Origin: Chloroflexota bacterium
GTDB lineage: Bacteria > Chloroflexota > UBA11872
Direction: 5' to 3'
Assembly (NCBI GenBank): GCA_026708035.1
Contig: JAPOVQ010000025.1
Location: 160,204-224,203, forward strand
DNA: 64,000 bases
This document shows positions 26,741 to 37,396 of this stretch, piece by piece. The translations under genes and the position numbers were made by a program. The notes below the pieces were generated by a model. That model saw nothing but the letters and a program-made list of their open reading frames with translations. It was not told where the DNA came from and did not search any database. How positions within the stretch are numbered: position 1 is the stretch's first letter; each line of letters opens with the position of its first letter.

Positions 26741-29700
26741 ATGCGGCCACCTCTGAACCTGTCGGCGATTATTTCCGCGGTCGCGCTGTTCGCGGTCGTG
26801 TTGACGGCCTGCGGCGACGAGGTTCCACCCGCCCCGGATCCGACGCCCACCGCCACCGCCACGCCCGTGGCCGTCGCACCAACGCCGACACCAACTCCTG
26901 AGCCCACGCCCACGCCGACACCCGAACCAACAGCCACGCCGACGCCGGACCCCACCCCAACACCAACGCCGGAGCCCACGCCCACGCCGACGCCTGAACC
27001 GACACCCACGCCCACGCCCGAGCCCACGCCTACCCCAGAGCCGACGCCAACGCCTACGCCTGAGCCCACGCCCGCGGTTGCCGTGCCTTCCGGCCCGGAC
27101 GCGCCGCTGGCCTTCGATCCCAGCGTGGTTCGGGGCACCTTGAGCAACGGCCTGGTCTACTACATCCGGCACAACGACGAGCCGCGCGAGCGGGCTCACA
27201 TCTCGCTGATCGTGAAGGCTGGTTCGATTCTCGAAGAAGAGGATCAGCGCGGGCTGGCGCACTTCGTCGAACACATGGCATTCAACGGCACCGAGCGCTT
27301 CGCCAAGCAGGAAATCGTCGAGTACCTGGAGTCCATCGGCAGCAATTTCGGACCCGACGTGAACGCGTCAACGGGATTCGACGTCACCCAGTATTTCGTC
27401 GAGATCCCCACTGACGATCTGGAGATTCTCGAGAAGGCGTTTCAGATTCTCAGCGACTGGGCCTTCGCTATCACCTTTGCGCCGGACGAAGTGGAGCTCG
27501 AGCGCGGCGTGATCCTGGAAGAGTGGCGCTTGTTTCGGGGGTTCGGCGCGCGTTTTCAGGACAACTGGTTTCCGCTGATTTTCGGCGACTCGCGCTATAA
27601 CGAGCGCAGCCCCATTGGGCTGCCCGAAGTCTTTGAAAACGCTCCCCCAGAGCGGCTGGTGGACTTCTACCAGTCTTGGTATCGGCCTGACCTGATGGCC
27701 GTGATCGCCGTGGGCGACTTCGACACCGAGGCGATCGAAGCCAAGGTGCGGCAATACTTCGCGCCGCCGCCGGAGGGCGAGGCTGGCCAGGCGGCGGCCG
27801 CCATCGGACCGCCGACCGATCGGCCGCGATACGGCGTGCCCGAGCACGACGAGCCGCGGGTCAACGTGTTCAGCGACCCCGAGGCGCCCGGTACGCAGAT
27901 GTTCCTGGTGCGAAAGCTCCCGCCCGAGTCGGGCGACGACCTGGCGGCGCTTCGGCGCATTGTGGTGGAGCGCCTGGCGTTCATGATGCTCAACGCCCGG
28001 CTATTCGAGCGCGGACAGGTCGATGATCCTCCCTATCTCGGGGCCAATGCCCTGCGGGGAGGATTCATCCAGCCGGTGGACCTGGTGCAGTTCGCGGCCT
28101 GGGTGGAGCAGGATGGCGTCGAGGCCGGGTTCGCGGCGCTGCTCGAAGAGACGCAGCGCGCTCGACAGCACGGGTTTACCGAAAGCGAATTGGCGCGTGA
28201 GAAGTCCAATCTGCTGAGCGAAGTTGAGCGTGTCTACAAGGAGCGAGATCAGCGGGAGTCGGTCAATCTTTCCCAGGAGTACGCCGATCACTTTTTGAAC
28301 GGGACACCGGTTCCCGGGATCGAGGTTGAGTGGGCCCTCTACCAGGCGCTGCTGCCCGAGATTTCCCTGGCGGATGTCGACGCCGTGGCCGCAACCTGGA
28401 GCGAGCCCGGAAATACGGTGCTCCTGGTGATGCGACCCGAGGGAAGCGGCGACAAGTCGGACGAGGACTTGGAAACCGAGCTGCAGGCAAGGCTTGCGTC
28501 AGCCGACACGCTCGAGGTCGATCCCTACGAGGACGAGGTGGCCGACGTGCCGCTCATGGCCACCATCCCGACGGCGGGCAGCATTACCAGCGAAGAGGCC
28601 ATCGAGTCCATCGATGCCGTCAAGTGGACGCTGTCCAACGGGATCACCGTGATCGCCAAGCAGACCGACTTCAAGAATGACGAAATCGTGTTTAGCGCCT
28701 TCAGTCCGGGCGGGCATTCACTGGTGGACGACGCCGACCACGTCTCCGCCACCTACGCGGCTGCCGTGGTTTCGGGCAGCGGTGTGGGGCCGCACGACAA
28801 CGTGGCCCTGGACAAGCTGCTCGCCGGTAAGCGGGTTTCCGTTTCGCCCTACATCAGCGAGCTCTATGAGGGCTTCAACGGCAGCTCGTCGCCGGAAGAC
28901 ATCGAAACGCTGTTTCAGTTGATCAGCCTCTATGCCACCGCGCCCAGACTGGACCCGGTGTACTTCTCAAACTTCGAGACCAGCCTGCGCAGCTCCGCCG
29001 AGACCCGCGCCGACCAACCGGACGCGGTGTTCTCCGACTCGCTGAACACGGTGTTCAGTCAGGGTCACTTCCGCCGGCGCCCGCTCACTCTCGAGCTGCT
29101 GGACGAACTTAGCCTGGAACGCGCGGAAGCGGTCTACGCCGACCGGTTTGCGGACTTGGGCGACGCCACCTTCGTGTTCGTCGGCGCCTTCGACTGGGAA
29201 ACCCTGCGTTCGTTGACGGAAACATATGTGGCCAGTCTGCCGACCGCTGGGCGCGTCGAGCAGTGGCGCGACGTAGGGGTCGAGCGACCGTCAGGGCTGG
29301 AGGAGCACGTCGTCCGCATCGGCATCGAGCCTCGGAGCCGGACGGCGGTGGTGTTCGCCGGCGGCATGGAGTGGAGCCGCCAGGAGGCGCTCACGCTCAC
29401 GCTGGTGGGCGAGATGCTCCAGATCCGTCTGCGCGAGAGTTTGCGAGAGGCGCTCGGCGGCACCTACAGCGTCGGCGCGATCACCAGAGTCACCCGGTTT
29501 CCGGAACCGGAGTTCTTGCTCTATGCCATTTTCGGCAGCGACCCCGCCCGTGCGGACGAGCTCTTTGACGCGGTCTTCGAGGAGATCGCCTGGCTGCGCG
29601 ACGGCGGCGAGCAAGACTACCTGGACACGGCCAAGGAACTGCTGCGTACGCCCCGCGAGGAGCAGCTGCGCGACAACAGCTTCTGGCGTGGCCAAATCCA

Positions 29701-29854
29701 GGCCGTCGTGCAGCGGGATGGGGAGTTCTCAGGGATCCTCGACTTCGAAGAACGGCTGGATGCCGTGACCTTGGAGCAGGTCTCAGCCGCGGCCCGGCTC
29801 TACCTCACCGACGACCGCTACCTGCGGGTGCTGCTGCTCCCCGAAGAGGGCTAG
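26741..29854 (+). CDS. M16 family zinc metallopeptidase lipoprotein (PqqL-like)
   Basis: This 1037-residue lipoprotein is a predicted zinc metallopeptidase. The signal peptide with lipobox LTAC is at residues 1-24. Residues ~29-112 are a Pro/Thr-rich linker of [11 protein letters not shown] repeats, so the enzyme should sit away from the membrane. The active module starts near 128 ([23 protein letters not shown]) and carries the inverted zinc motif HFVEH at 174-178. A second, inactive M16 half follows (about 610-1030, [24 protein letters not shown]). Two halves in one chain match PqqL and other bacterial ~100-kDa M16 enzymes. ATG 26741 gives a clean signal peptide; the open frame begins at 26660. 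Confidence 0.88.
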   Translation: MRPPLNLSAIISAVALFAVVLTACGDEVPPAPDPTPTATATPVAVAPTPTPTPEPTPTPTPEPTATPTPDPTPTPTPEPTPTPTPEPTPTPTPEPTPTPEPTPTPTPEPTPAVAVPSGPDAPLAFDPSVVRGTLSNGLVYYIRHNDEPRERAHISLIVKAGSILEEEDQRGLAHFVEHMAFNGTERFAKQEIVEYLESIGSNFGPDVNASTGFDVTQYFVEIPTDDLEILEKAFQILSDWAFAITFAPDEVELERGVILEEWRLFRGFGARFQDNWFPLIFGDSRYNERSPIGLPEVFENAPPERLVDFYQSWYRPDLMAVIAVGDFDTEAIEAKVRQYFAPPPEGEAGQAAAAIGPPTDRPRYGVPEHDEPRVNVFSDPEAPGTQMFLVRKLPPESGDDLAALRRIVVERLAFMMLNARLFERGQVDDPPYLGANALRGGFIQPVDLVQFAAWVEQDGVEAGFAALLEETQRARQHGFTESELAREKSNLLSEVERVYKERDQRESVNLSQEYADHFLNGTPVPGIEVEWALYQALLPEISLADVDAVAATWSEPGNTVLLVMRPEGSGDKSDEDLETELQARLASADTLEVDPYEDEVADVPLMATIPTAGSITSEEAIESIDAVKWTLSNGITVIAKQTDFKNDEIVFSAFSPGGHSLVDDADHVSATYAAAVVSGSGVGPHDNVALDKLLAGKRVSVSPYISELYEGFNGSSSPEDIETLFQLISLYATAPRLDPVYFSNFETSLRSSAETRADQPDAVFSDSLNTVFSQGHFRRRPLTLELLDELSLERAEAVYADRFADLGDATFVFVGAFDWETLRSLTETYVASLPTAGRVEQWRDVGVERPSGLEEHVVRIGIEPRSRTAVVFAGGMEWSRQEALTLTLVGEMLQIRLRESLREALGGTYSVGAITRVTRFPEPEFLLYAIFGSDPARADELFDAVFEEIAWLRDGGEQDYLDTAKELLRTPREEQLRDNSFWRGQIQAVVQRDGEFSGILDFEERLDAVTLEQVSAAARLYLTDDRYLRVLLLPEEG

Positions 29855-30027
29855 GTCGCCGGGGATTGGCGGGTCGTGGCGGCTGTACGCGGAGGCGGCG
29901 TCAACGTCGATGATCGGCGTGCCGAGAGTCTTGCCTGAGCCGAGCCAGATGCATTTCCTAGGGTCCCCCTATACTCGCGGGTCGTCGCGGTAGGCCACGA
30001 CAGAGGGTGGGCGCCGAGCGCGGAGTG

Positions 30028-31829
30028 ATGCGGCTGTGCCTGACCGCGACGACTCTCGCGCTGGTCTTGGCGTTCACACCCGCCGCAAGCGCCCTTGAGT
30101 GCGACGGCATCCCCCTCGACGGCGGTTGCCTCTTTACCATCACCGGCGGCGACACGACGTACCCCTATGACGGCTACGCCGTCACCAACGCCGACGACGT
30201 GCCGCTGTGGGACTTTGTGAAGCTTCGCGACCTTGGCGCGCTGGGCTATCCCATCAGCCAGCGCTGGGTCGATGGTCCCTTCACCTTGCAGGCGTTCCAA
30301 AAGGTCATCCTGCAGTGGGACTCGGGCCGGCGCCGGATGAACTACTACAACACGCTCGACAACCTGGCCAATCGCTTCCCCGAAATCGAGCTACCGTTCG
30401 TGCCCGCCCACCAGGTGTTGGAGGCGGATCGAGGCGCCGACTTCCAAACGATCACTCAAAACCATTTGGCGCTTCTGGACCAAAACGAGGCGATCAAGGA
30501 TCGCTTTCTAGCCGAGCCCGATTGGCTCAATCTCTACGCCTGCCCATCCGCTACGAGGAGCGTGAAGTCAACGGTAACCCGCAGGGCGTTCAGATGTTGC
30601 GCACCCAGCGGGCGGTGTTCGTCATCTGGAATGTGCCGGCGCCGGGCACGACGGTCGGGCGCGTCATCCTGCAAAACCTGCCCGACAAATTGAAGCGGCT
30701 GCAGAACGTGATTATTCCCGATGCCGCCGAGATTCCGGCGACGACTTGCCAACTCGCGGCCTTGCCCACACTCACGATCTCCTCACCGGTGTCTGCAAGC
30801 GCCGATTGGGCGATGTCCGACCGGGATATCCTCATCGCCCTGTATCACGCGACCGGCGGAGCAAACTGGAAGACCAAGGACCATTGGCTCGACGACGTCC
30901 CGATCGGCTCGTGGTACGGAGTTACGACTGACGACGCGGGAGCGGTGGTCGAGGTAGACCTCCACGGCAACAATCTGACCGGGGAGGTGCCGCACGAGCT
31001 GGGATGCCTCGCGGGGCTCACGAGTCTCAGGCTCGGCGGAAACACTCTCCGCGGCGAAATCCCCGCTGAGCTCGGGAATCTGGGTCGATTGAAGGTGCTG
31101 CATCTCGATGTCAATCAATTGTCCGGCCCTATACCGCGGCAGTTGGGCAACCTCTTCCAACTTACCGAACTGAGACTTGCGTATAACTACCTCCACGGTC
31201 GAATTCCAACGCAATTGGGCCGTCTGGTGCGTCTTGAGGAATTGGATCTCGGTCACAATTTCTTGAGTGGAGCGATTCCCGCCGAGCTTGGGCGGCTGAC
31301 CGGTGTAGTCGCCCTGGACCTGAGCCGGAATGAGTTGAGCGGAGCGATCCCGGCCGAGCTTTCAAACCTGAGGTATCTTTCGCGACTGGAACTTGACGAC
31401 AATGATCTTGCTGGATCGATACCGCGACAGATCGGGAGGTTGAACAGGCTTTACCGGCTATATCTGAGCGGCAACGGTCTGATGTTTGGTTGCCTGCCGG
31501 GCCATTGGACGTACATAACCTTTACAGACGTGAATCTTCTGAATCTTGCATTCTGCTTGGGCTCAGGAATCGACCCCGAACAGGGCGATCCGGAATGCCA
31601 TAAGGGAATGGTTGTCGTAAGAGGCGAAGGATGTGTCATTACCATCGTTTGGAAGCACTTTTTCGTTGATATCTGGGGAGTCGCCCATATAGACGATGTG
31701 CGGTCGGAATCTTCTTTTGGTCTCGGCGGGGTGATTGGAGTAATTCACTATCGGATTAGTGCGGAAATGCAGAGCGATGGCAATTGGATTATCAAGCGGT
31801 TCTGCTCAGGTAGCTGCGACGACGACTAG
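30028..31829 (+). pseudogene. secreted LRR protein with a frameshift
   Basis: The gene encodes a signal peptide (MRLCLTATTLALVLAF..ASA), a domain of about 210 residues shared with the giant RCC1 protein at 56514, a cap, and eight plant-type leucine-rich repeats of 24 residues (pattern LxxLxLxxNxLxGxIPxxLGxL). A Cys-containing C-terminal part follows. The frame breaks near 30537-30541. Up to LNLY the first frame matches the RCC1 paralogue, and from LPIRYEEREVNGNPQG the second frame does. The paralogue has TACGGTCTGCCG where this gene has TACGCCTGCCC, one base fewer. It may be a true pseudogene, a sequencing error or a frameshifting site. The intact downstream frame suggests the break is recent. 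Confidence 0.8.
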
Positions 31830-31927
31830 CTCAATCGAGAGGCGGAAGCAGTTGGAGCAACGCGCATCACACTGCTGTCGTTCAGAACTCTCCGCTCGTT
31901 TAGTGGCACGGCCCCGCACAGAGTCGC

Positions 31928-31982
31928 GGCCGCATGCGAGCGCTACCGGCGAGTCGTGCTGCTTCCCGAAGAGGACGGGTAG
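31928..31982 (+). pseudogene. possible remnant of an M16 peptidase 3' end
   Basis: CGCTACCGGCGAGTCGTGCT and the bases after it, ending at a TAG at 31980-31982, resemble the last codons of the M16 gene (29816-29854). By eye 29 of the first 34 positions agree, and the peptide ends VVLLPEEDG instead of VLLLPEEG. It lies just past the LRR gene. This suggests that a second M16 gene, or a duplicated 3' end, once followed it. Upstream similarity is too weak to trace. Confidence 0.35.
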
Positions 31983-32042
31983 CCTGCTCGGACCACAAGG
32001 ACCTTGGATCGACCGCATCGGGCCGGCTCAGCCGGCCTGATC

Positions 32043-33104
32043 TTAGCCGAACTCGCCTAGTCGTACGGTGCGGCCTTCCTCACTGCTTCTGACGGCGGCG
32101 AAGGCAGTCTTGATCGAATTCAGATTGTCGCGGCCGTAGGTCAGAGGCTCGCGGCCTTCCGTGACCGCGGTCATCATCTCGGCCATGCTGCCGCCGAATG
32201 CGTCCGGGAACCACCGGCCCTCGATTGGGAAACGCACCCGGCGGTCGGGCGCGTCCTTGCGGGAGACCTCCACCCACTGTTGCGTACCCACGATCGAACC
32301 CTCGACCCCATCCAGGTACCAGGTGTCGGAGTGAGCCGCCGGACTGGGCGCGATGTTGTTGAAGTGCTCGGTGCACAACACGTCGCCGCCGTCGAAGTGC
32401 ATGAGCAGCGAGTGGCACAGCGGTGATACCGCGCGCTGCCCCGGGACCACGGCGGTCGCGCAGCTCACGGCGTCGGGCGAACGCCCGGTGAAATAGCGAG
32501 CCAGATCGATGTAGTGGACGCCGTGGTCCACGAGGTTGAAGTCCTTCAGGTGGCGCCACCAGCGGTCCGAGTGGTCCTGCCAGGACCTCCGCACGTGGGC
32601 CACGCTGTAGAGCGGGCCGCAGACGCCGCGGTCGACCAGCACCTTGATGGCCCGATGGGCCGGCGCCCAGCGGGCCTGCTGGTTGACCATCAGCGGCACG
32701 CCTGCCTGCTCGGCGCTGCGGACCATCTGCTTGGCGGAGGCCCAATCCAGGGCGAGAGGCTTCTGCGAGAGAATCGGTTTGCCCGCCGCCGCGATCTTGG
32801 GGAGGACCTCCGGCCGCACGTTGGCGTGCACGGCCAGGTCCACCACCTCGACCTCTGGATCGTGGAGCAGCTCGTCCAGCTTCGTACTGCCCCGTGGAAC
32901 GCCCCAGCGACTGCAGGTCGATGCGACCGCTCCGGAATCAATGTCCATGCAGGCGACTACGTCGTAGCCGAAGTCGCGGTAGGCGGGCAGATGGGCCGAA
33001 TTGGCGATGGCGCCGCAGCCCACGAGGCCGATCTTGAGCTGCTTACCGGTGGGCGGCTCGGGCGCGTAGTCCTCAGATTTCAAGTCAAGCTCATCGAGGC
33101 GCAT
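32043..33104 (-). CDS. Gfo/Idh/MocA family oxidoreductase
   Basis: This 353-residue NAD(P)-dependent dehydrogenase has an N-terminal Rossmann domain (KIGLVGCGAIANSAHLPAYRD, residues ~22-42). The family motif appears as GKPILSQKPLALDW, with Gln in place of the usual Glu of EKP. The C-terminal alpha/beta domain includes DLARYFTGRSPDAVSC, where an HxxD-type helix (NLVDHGVHYIDLARY) carries the catalytic His. The family oxidises sugars, inositols or their derivatives. No partner gene is adjacent. Confidence 0.88.
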   Translation of the reverse strand: MRLDELDLKSEDYAPEPPTGKQLKIGLVGCGAIANSAHLPAYRDFGYDVVACMDIDSGAVASTCSRWGVPRGSTKLDELLHDPEVEVVDLAVHANVRPEVLPKIAAAGKPILSQKPLALDWASAKQMVRSAEQAGVPLMVNQQARWAPAHRAIKVLVDRGVCGPLYSVAHVRRSWQDHSDRWWRHLKDFNLVDHGVHYIDLARYFTGRSPDAVSCATAVVPGQRAVSPLCHSLLMHFDGGDVLCTEHFNNIAPSPAAHSDTWYLDGVEGSIVGTQQWVEVSRKDAPDRRVRFPIEGRWFPDAFGGSMAEMMTAVTEGREPLTYGRDNLNSIKTAFAAVRSSEEGRTVRLGEFG

Positions 33105-33396
33105 ATCAAGCCATCGTCAGGTGAGGCACAACCCGGCGTACCGTGCCACGGCGGCGGGTCAGGCAAGCAAATCTGATGTGCCACGGACGGGTCAAGTCCA
33201 AGGTCGCGGGAGAAACTTCGCTTTCTACGCCGGGCATTCGGAGTGCCCGGTGCCAGCCGGTGCCGCCTTCTCCGCAATTGGCACGCACCCGATCTAAAAA
33301 TAGGCCGCCGCGCGCTGCAATTGCGCTCCCCAGCCGGGCCCCAATAGGCCATAATCAGGCATCCGCACACTCGTCTCTCAACGAGGCAGGGATCCC

Positions 33397-34530
33397 ATGG
33401 CAACGCCATCCAACAGCGTGGCGCAGGTTCCGCGGCTCACCACCGAGCAGATCGCCCAGTTCAAGCGCGACGGCTTCCTGGTCTTGCCGGCAGTGCTCGA
33501 CTTAGAGCTCTGCCGCCAGACCCGCGAGCAGATGTGGGAGTTGATCGCCGAGCACCGACCCAGCATGAAGCGGGACGACCCCGCGACGTGGCTGCCCTTC
33601 TCCGACGAGGAGCGGGAAGGCTACGAGCGTCCCGAGGGCGGCGGCGACCCGTATTTCGGCGGCGGCGGCCACCGGCTCTACATTCGCAACGGCGCCGAAG
33701 AGCTGCTGCTCGACCTGGCGCCCCGCGCCATGTTCGACATCGCGGAGCAGTTGCTCGGCGACGGTGAGGTCATTTGGCCGAACGGTCTCGACGAGACCAA
33801 CACCACCATCGGTCCGGCGCTCTTGACCGAGGACCACATCACCAGCATGGAGGTCCACCTGGGTCCGGAGTCCGACAAGTGGCTCGGCAAGGCCACGCGC
33901 AAGACCGAGCAGTTGCGCCTGCCAAAGACCGGTCCCGTCTGGGCCACCGCCCAGGGATCGCGCGGTCTCTATTGCACGCTGCCCAACAGTCCGGGCGGCC
34001 GCGTCAACAAGTACCCCTATGCCAAGGTCCAGCCGAGCGCCAGGTACCCCTCGGCTCACGCGGCGGAGGGCATGTACGAAAGCCGGCGGCGGCTCCAGAT
34101 CGCGGCCTACTTCGACGACCTGCCGCTCGGCGCCGGCGGCCTCCACCTGTGGCCCGGCAGCCATCAGCGGATTTGGGACCGGTGGTCCGCGATGCACCGC
34201 GGCGACATCCCGTCCAACGACGACTGGCTGAGCCTGCGGCATTCCGCCGGCAAGTTCGACGGCTACGTCACGCCGCCGATCTCGGAAATCAAGGAGGACA
34301 CGCCGGTCGTGGACACCCACGGACCCTGCGGCTCGGTGGTCCTCTGGCACGCCAACATGCTGCATATGGCGGGGCAGAACACCAGCAGCGACATCATCCG
34401 TCAGGCCACCATATACGCCTACGACAAGACCGAGGAGTCCCTCCCGGACGAGGTGGCGCTGGCCTACCCGGACGGCGACCTGTGGCGCGACTGGTCCGAC
34501 GAGCTGCGCGCGACCGAAACGGCAAGCTAG
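33397..34530 (+). CDS. phytanoyl-CoA dioxygenase (PhyH) family protein, long form
   Basis: This 377-residue predicted non-haem iron oxygenase opens with LTTEQIAQFKRDGFLVLPAVLDLELC, the standard PhyH start. The central RRRLQIAAYFDDLPLGAGGLHLWPGSHQRIWD and late GSVVLWHANMLHMAGQNTSSDIIR fit the double-stranded beta-helix core with distal His. The proximal HxD is less clear than in the 265-residue paralogue at 9149; the segment EDHITSMEVHLG is a candidate region. It lies 69 bp before the gamma-glutamyltransferase gene on the same strand. Substrate unknown. Confidence 0.8.
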   Translation: MATPSNSVAQVPRLTTEQIAQFKRDGFLVLPAVLDLELCRQTREQMWELIAEHRPSMKRDDPATWLPFSDEEREGYERPEGGGDPYFGGGGHRLYIRNGAEELLLDLAPRAMFDIAEQLLGDGEVIWPNGLDETNTTIGPALLTEDHITSMEVHLGPESDKWLGKATRKTEQLRLPKTGPVWATAQGSRGLYCTLPNSPGGRVNKYPYAKVQPSARYPSAHAAEGMYESRRRLQIAAYFDDLPLGAGGLHLWPGSHQRIWDRWSAMHRGDIPSNDDWLSLRHSAGKFDGYVTPPISEIKEDTPVVDTHGPCGSVVLWHANMLHMAGQNTSSDIIRQATIYAYDKTEESLPDEVALAYPDGDLWRDWSDELRATETAS

Positions 34531-34599
34531 ACCTATCGACGTGAGGACGCAGGCCACCGCCCGTGGTGGCCTGCGTGCCGCACGGTGGTCCGGCAGCCC

Positions 34600-36441
34600 A
34601 TGACGGTCACGACGTTCCTGGGAGACGACAGCCCCGGGCAACGCCCGGCCCATGCCACCCGCCCGGTGGTGATGGGCCGACGCGGCGTCGTCACCTCGGG
34701 TCACTATCTGGCCACGGCCGCCGGCTTCCGCATCATGGAGCAGGGCGGCAACGCCATCGACGCCGCCGCGGCCATGTGCTTCTGCCTCAACCTGCTGGAG
34801 CCGCAGAGCAACGGGCTGGCCGGCGAGGTGCCGACGCTCATCTACTCGGCGCGCGAGCGCAAGGCCTACGCGCTCAGCGGCATGGGGTGGTCGGCGCAGG
34901 CGTTCAGTATCGACTGGTGCCGCGAGCACGGCATCGACCTGATCCCCGGCGACGGCTATCTGCCGGCCTGCGTGCCCGCCGTGGTCGGAACCTGGACCGC
35001 GGCCCTGGCCCGATTTGGATCCCTCAGCTTCAGCGAGGTCGCGCAGCCCGCCATCGAGCTGGCCGAGCACGGCTTTCCCGTCTACCAGGGTCTGCACGAC
35101 AGCCTGGCGGGCAACGAGGACAAGTACACCGAGCTTTACCCCAGCACCGGCGAGGTCTACCTGCCGTCGGGGCGGGCGCCGCAGGTTGGGGCTCTGCTTC
35201 GCAATCCCGCCTGGGCCGAGACCCTGCGCGTCCTTTGCCGCGCCGACCAGGCGGCTGCCGGACGCGGACGGGTGGCCGGCATCGAGGCCGCGCGCGACGC
35301 CTTCTATAGGGGCAAGATTGCCGAACGCATCATCGACTTCATCACGGCCAATCCGGTCGAAGACGCCAGCGGATCGGCGCACGCGGGCCTGCTGACCTAC
35401 GAGGACTTCGCCGAGTGGGAGGCCGAGTTCGAGGAGCCCGTCGGCTTCAACTATCACGGTTTCGATGTCTTCAAGTGCTCCAGCTGGACCCAGGGCCCGG
35501 TGTTCGTGCAGCAACTGGCGCTGCTGGACGGATTCGATCTGGCGACGCTGGGCCACAACTCGGCGGACTACCTGCACACGGTGATCGAGTGCGCCAAGCT
35601 GGCCTTCGCCGACCGCGAGGCCCACTACGGCGACCCACGCTTCGACGACGTGCCATTCGACCGGTTGCTCTCGAAGGCTTATTCCGCCCAGCGACGCGCG
35701 CTGATCGGCGAACAGGCGTCCCTGGAGATGCGGCCCGGCGACCTGGGGCAGGGCATTCCGATGTACGCCACCGTTGACGTGGCCGACGACAACCGTCGGG
35801 CGCTGCAGCTCGAGGCCCGCGAAGTCCGGGACCTGGGCCTCGGCCACGCGCACCTGGGCGACACCACCCACCTGGACGCCGTTGACGCCGAGGGCAACAT
35901 GGTCGCGGCAACACCCAGCGGCGGGTGGCTCGGAACCTCGCCCGTCATCCGCGGGCTCGGATTTCCGTTGGGCACGCGCGGCCAGATGTTCTACCTCAAT
36001 CCGGCCCGTCCCAACGCGCTGGCCCCGCGCAAGCGACCCCGCGCCACGCTCACGCCGTCGCTCGTCATGCGCGACGGCGAGCCCTACATGGTGTTCGGCA
36101 CGCCCGGCGGCGACGGCCAGGACCAGTGGACGCTGCAGTTCTTCCTCAACCATGTCCACTTCGGCATGAGCCTCCAGGAAGCATTGGACGCGCCCACGGT
36201 CCACTCGGTGCACTTCCCGTCGTCGTTCTATCCGCGCGGCGCCTATCCGGGTCGCGTGGTGGCCGAAGGCCGCATCGGCAGCGACGTCGTCGCCGAGTTG
36301 GAGCGCCGCGGCCACGAAGTTGAGCTGACTAACGGCTGGGCCAACGGCAAGCCCATGGCGATCCAATTCGGCGGCCCCGGCGACGTCATCGCTGGAGCGG
36401 TATCCGCCAAGGGAACCATCGGCTACGCGCTGGGCTGGTAA
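34600..36441 (+). CDS. gamma-glutamyltransferase family protein
   Basis: This 613-residue Ntn-hydrolase of the gamma-glutamyltranspeptidase family is self-processing into large and small subunits. The N-terminal RGVVTSGHYLATAAGFRIMEQGGNAIDAAAA is diagnostic. The nucleophile is the first Thr of DTTHLDAVDAEGNMVA, at about residue 422. FGTPGGDGQDQWTLQFFLN completes the small subunit. No signal peptide is seen, so it may be cytosolic, unlike secreted GGTs. I used ATG 34600; an in-frame GTG at 34585 is also possible. Its donor could be gamma-glutamyl compounds, including gamma-glutamylmethylamide, but no link to the NMG operon is shown. Confidence 0.87.
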   Translation: MTVTTFLGDDSPGQRPAHATRPVVMGRRGVVTSGHYLATAAGFRIMEQGGNAIDAAAAMCFCLNLLEPQSNGLAGEVPTLIYSARERKAYALSGMGWSAQAFSIDWCREHGIDLIPGDGYLPACVPAVVGTWTAALARFGSLSFSEVAQPAIELAEHGFPVYQGLHDSLAGNEDKYTELYPSTGEVYLPSGRAPQVGALLRNPAWAETLRVLCRADQAAAGRGRVAGIEAARDAFYRGKIAERIIDFITANPVEDASGSAHAGLLTYEDFAEWEAEFEEPVGFNYHGFDVFKCSSWTQGPVFVQQLALLDGFDLATLGHNSADYLHTVIECAKLAFADREAHYGDPRFDDVPFDRLLSKAYSAQRRALIGEQASLEMRPGDLGQGIPMYATVDVADDNRRALQLEAREVRDLGLGHAHLGDTTHLDAVDAEGNMVAATPSGGWLGTSPVIRGLGFPLGTRGQMFYLNPARPNALAPRKRPRATLTPSLVMRDGEPYMVFGTPGGDGQDQWTLQFFLNHVHFGMSLQEALDAPTVHSVHFPSSFYPRGAYPGRVVAEGRIGSDVVAELERRGHEVELTNGWANGKPMAIQFGGPGDVIAGAVSAKGTIGYALGW

Positions 36442-36489
36442 CTGCGCCCGAGGTTTGGCCCGCGCCGTTGAAGGCAGCCGAAATTCGGG

Positions 36490-36597
36490 TCCCCTCTCCC
36501 TTTGGGAGAGGGTTAGGGTGAGGGCATTCGGGGCATTGGCCTGGGCGGATGATCGCGCATTAAGCCTCACGTAGGGGCGGGTCTCAGACCCGCCCGT
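36490..36597. repeat. family A plus family C repeats
   Basis: Family A (36490-36525, CCCCTCTCCCTTTGGGAGAG then GGTTAGGGTGAGGG) is followed by family C (36571-36597, GTAGGGGCGGGTCTCAGACC plus CGCCCGT). They separate the convergent gamma-glutamyltransferase and M14-like genes. Confidence 0.75.
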
Positions 36598-36607
36598 GCA
36601 GCGCGGT

Positions 36608-37396
36608 CTAGGCTCTCGCCCTCCGCGCGCCGATGAGCAACTCCAAGAGCCGCTCGCGCGCGGCGTGCTGCATCGCCACCCGCGTTGAGAGCTCGATCTG
36701 CCCCGGCGTCTCCGTCGTCATGCCGGAGCGCATGCCCAGTGAGTACAGATAGAACGGCAGCGGCCAGTCGCCGTCCTCCATGTACTCCTGGAAGGCTTCC
36801 TCTCGCGATCGGTCCTCGCCCACCGAGATCAGACCGGCTTCGACCGGCGTCTCGTCCACCTCCGACTTGCCCGTGACCGGCCCGCGCTCGGCCACGGCCT
36901 CCACGATCTCCGGGTGCCACGCGCGATTCTCGAGGAACGCGTAGACGTAGAACCCGTCCTCCTCCGGGTCCTCGTGGGCGTCGATAAAGGCGTCGAACCC
37001 GTCGTGCTTGATCATCGCCCGCAGCACGCGCACCTCCGGCACCTCGTCACGGTCGTACGTCCGGTTGATGTCGATGCCGTCCGCGTTCTCGCGGGTCCCC
37101 AGCGTGCATCCGGTGGGATTCAGGCACGGAAAGACGCTGAAGGCAATGGCCGGATGATCGGCCCAGTGGCGCTGCTCCAGGAACTCCAGTACCGACAGAT
37201 ACCCGGCAGGTTCGTCGCCGTGGACGCCGCCAAACAGTCCCACGTGCGCCAGCGCCGGACGCTGCGGCGCCACGTCCACGCGCAGCAGGTCGAGGCCAAG
37301 CTCGTCCACCGGGTGTCGGGACAGCGTCAGCGGCGGCGCGTCGCATGCCGCAACCACCCGCCCCACGATCTCGTCATAGCTGGCCGGCGGCTGCAT
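36608..37396 (-). CDS. M14-like zinc carboxypeptidase/deacylase (succinylglutamate desuccinylase fold)
   Basis: This 262-residue predicted zinc hydrolase has the HxxE zinc ligands in LFGGVHGDEPAGYLSVLEFL. NPTGCTLGTRENADGIDINRTY provides the substrate-binding Asn-Arg region, and FDAFIDAHEDPEEDGFYVY the third zinc ligand. The C-terminal TETPGQIELSTRVAMQH contains the probable catalytic Glu (TETP). It belongs to the M14/AstE-AspA-like group that cleaves small peptides or N-acyl amino acids. It is convergent with the gamma-glutamyltransferase gene. Confidence 0.83.
   Translation of the reverse strand: MQPPASYDEIVGRVVAACDAPPLTLSRHPVDELGLDLLRVDVAPQRPALAHVGLFGGVHGDEPAGYLSVLEFLEQRHWADHPAIAFSVFPCLNPTGCTLGTRENADGIDINRTYDRDEVPEVRVLRAMIKHDGFDAFIDAHEDPEEDGFYVYAFLENRAWHPEIVEAVAERGPVTGKSEVDETPVEAGLISVGEDRSREEAFQEYMEDGDWPLPFYLYSLGMRSGMTTETPGQIELSTRVAMQHAARERLLELLIGARRARA

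Noticed and set aside
26825..27075. Simple-sequence DNA repeat (CCNACNCC type) as a possible CRISPR or regulatory array
   Set aside because: It encodes the Pro/Thr-rich linker of the M16 lipoprotein in frame, with variable codons, and is fully explained by that.
33502..36570. Minus-strand open frame of 1022 codons opposite the PhyH and gamma-glutamyltransferase genes
   Set aside because: It is antisense to two genes with strong family signatures and has low-complexity Arg/Gly/Val/His composition. Long antisense frames are expected in GC-rich DNA.
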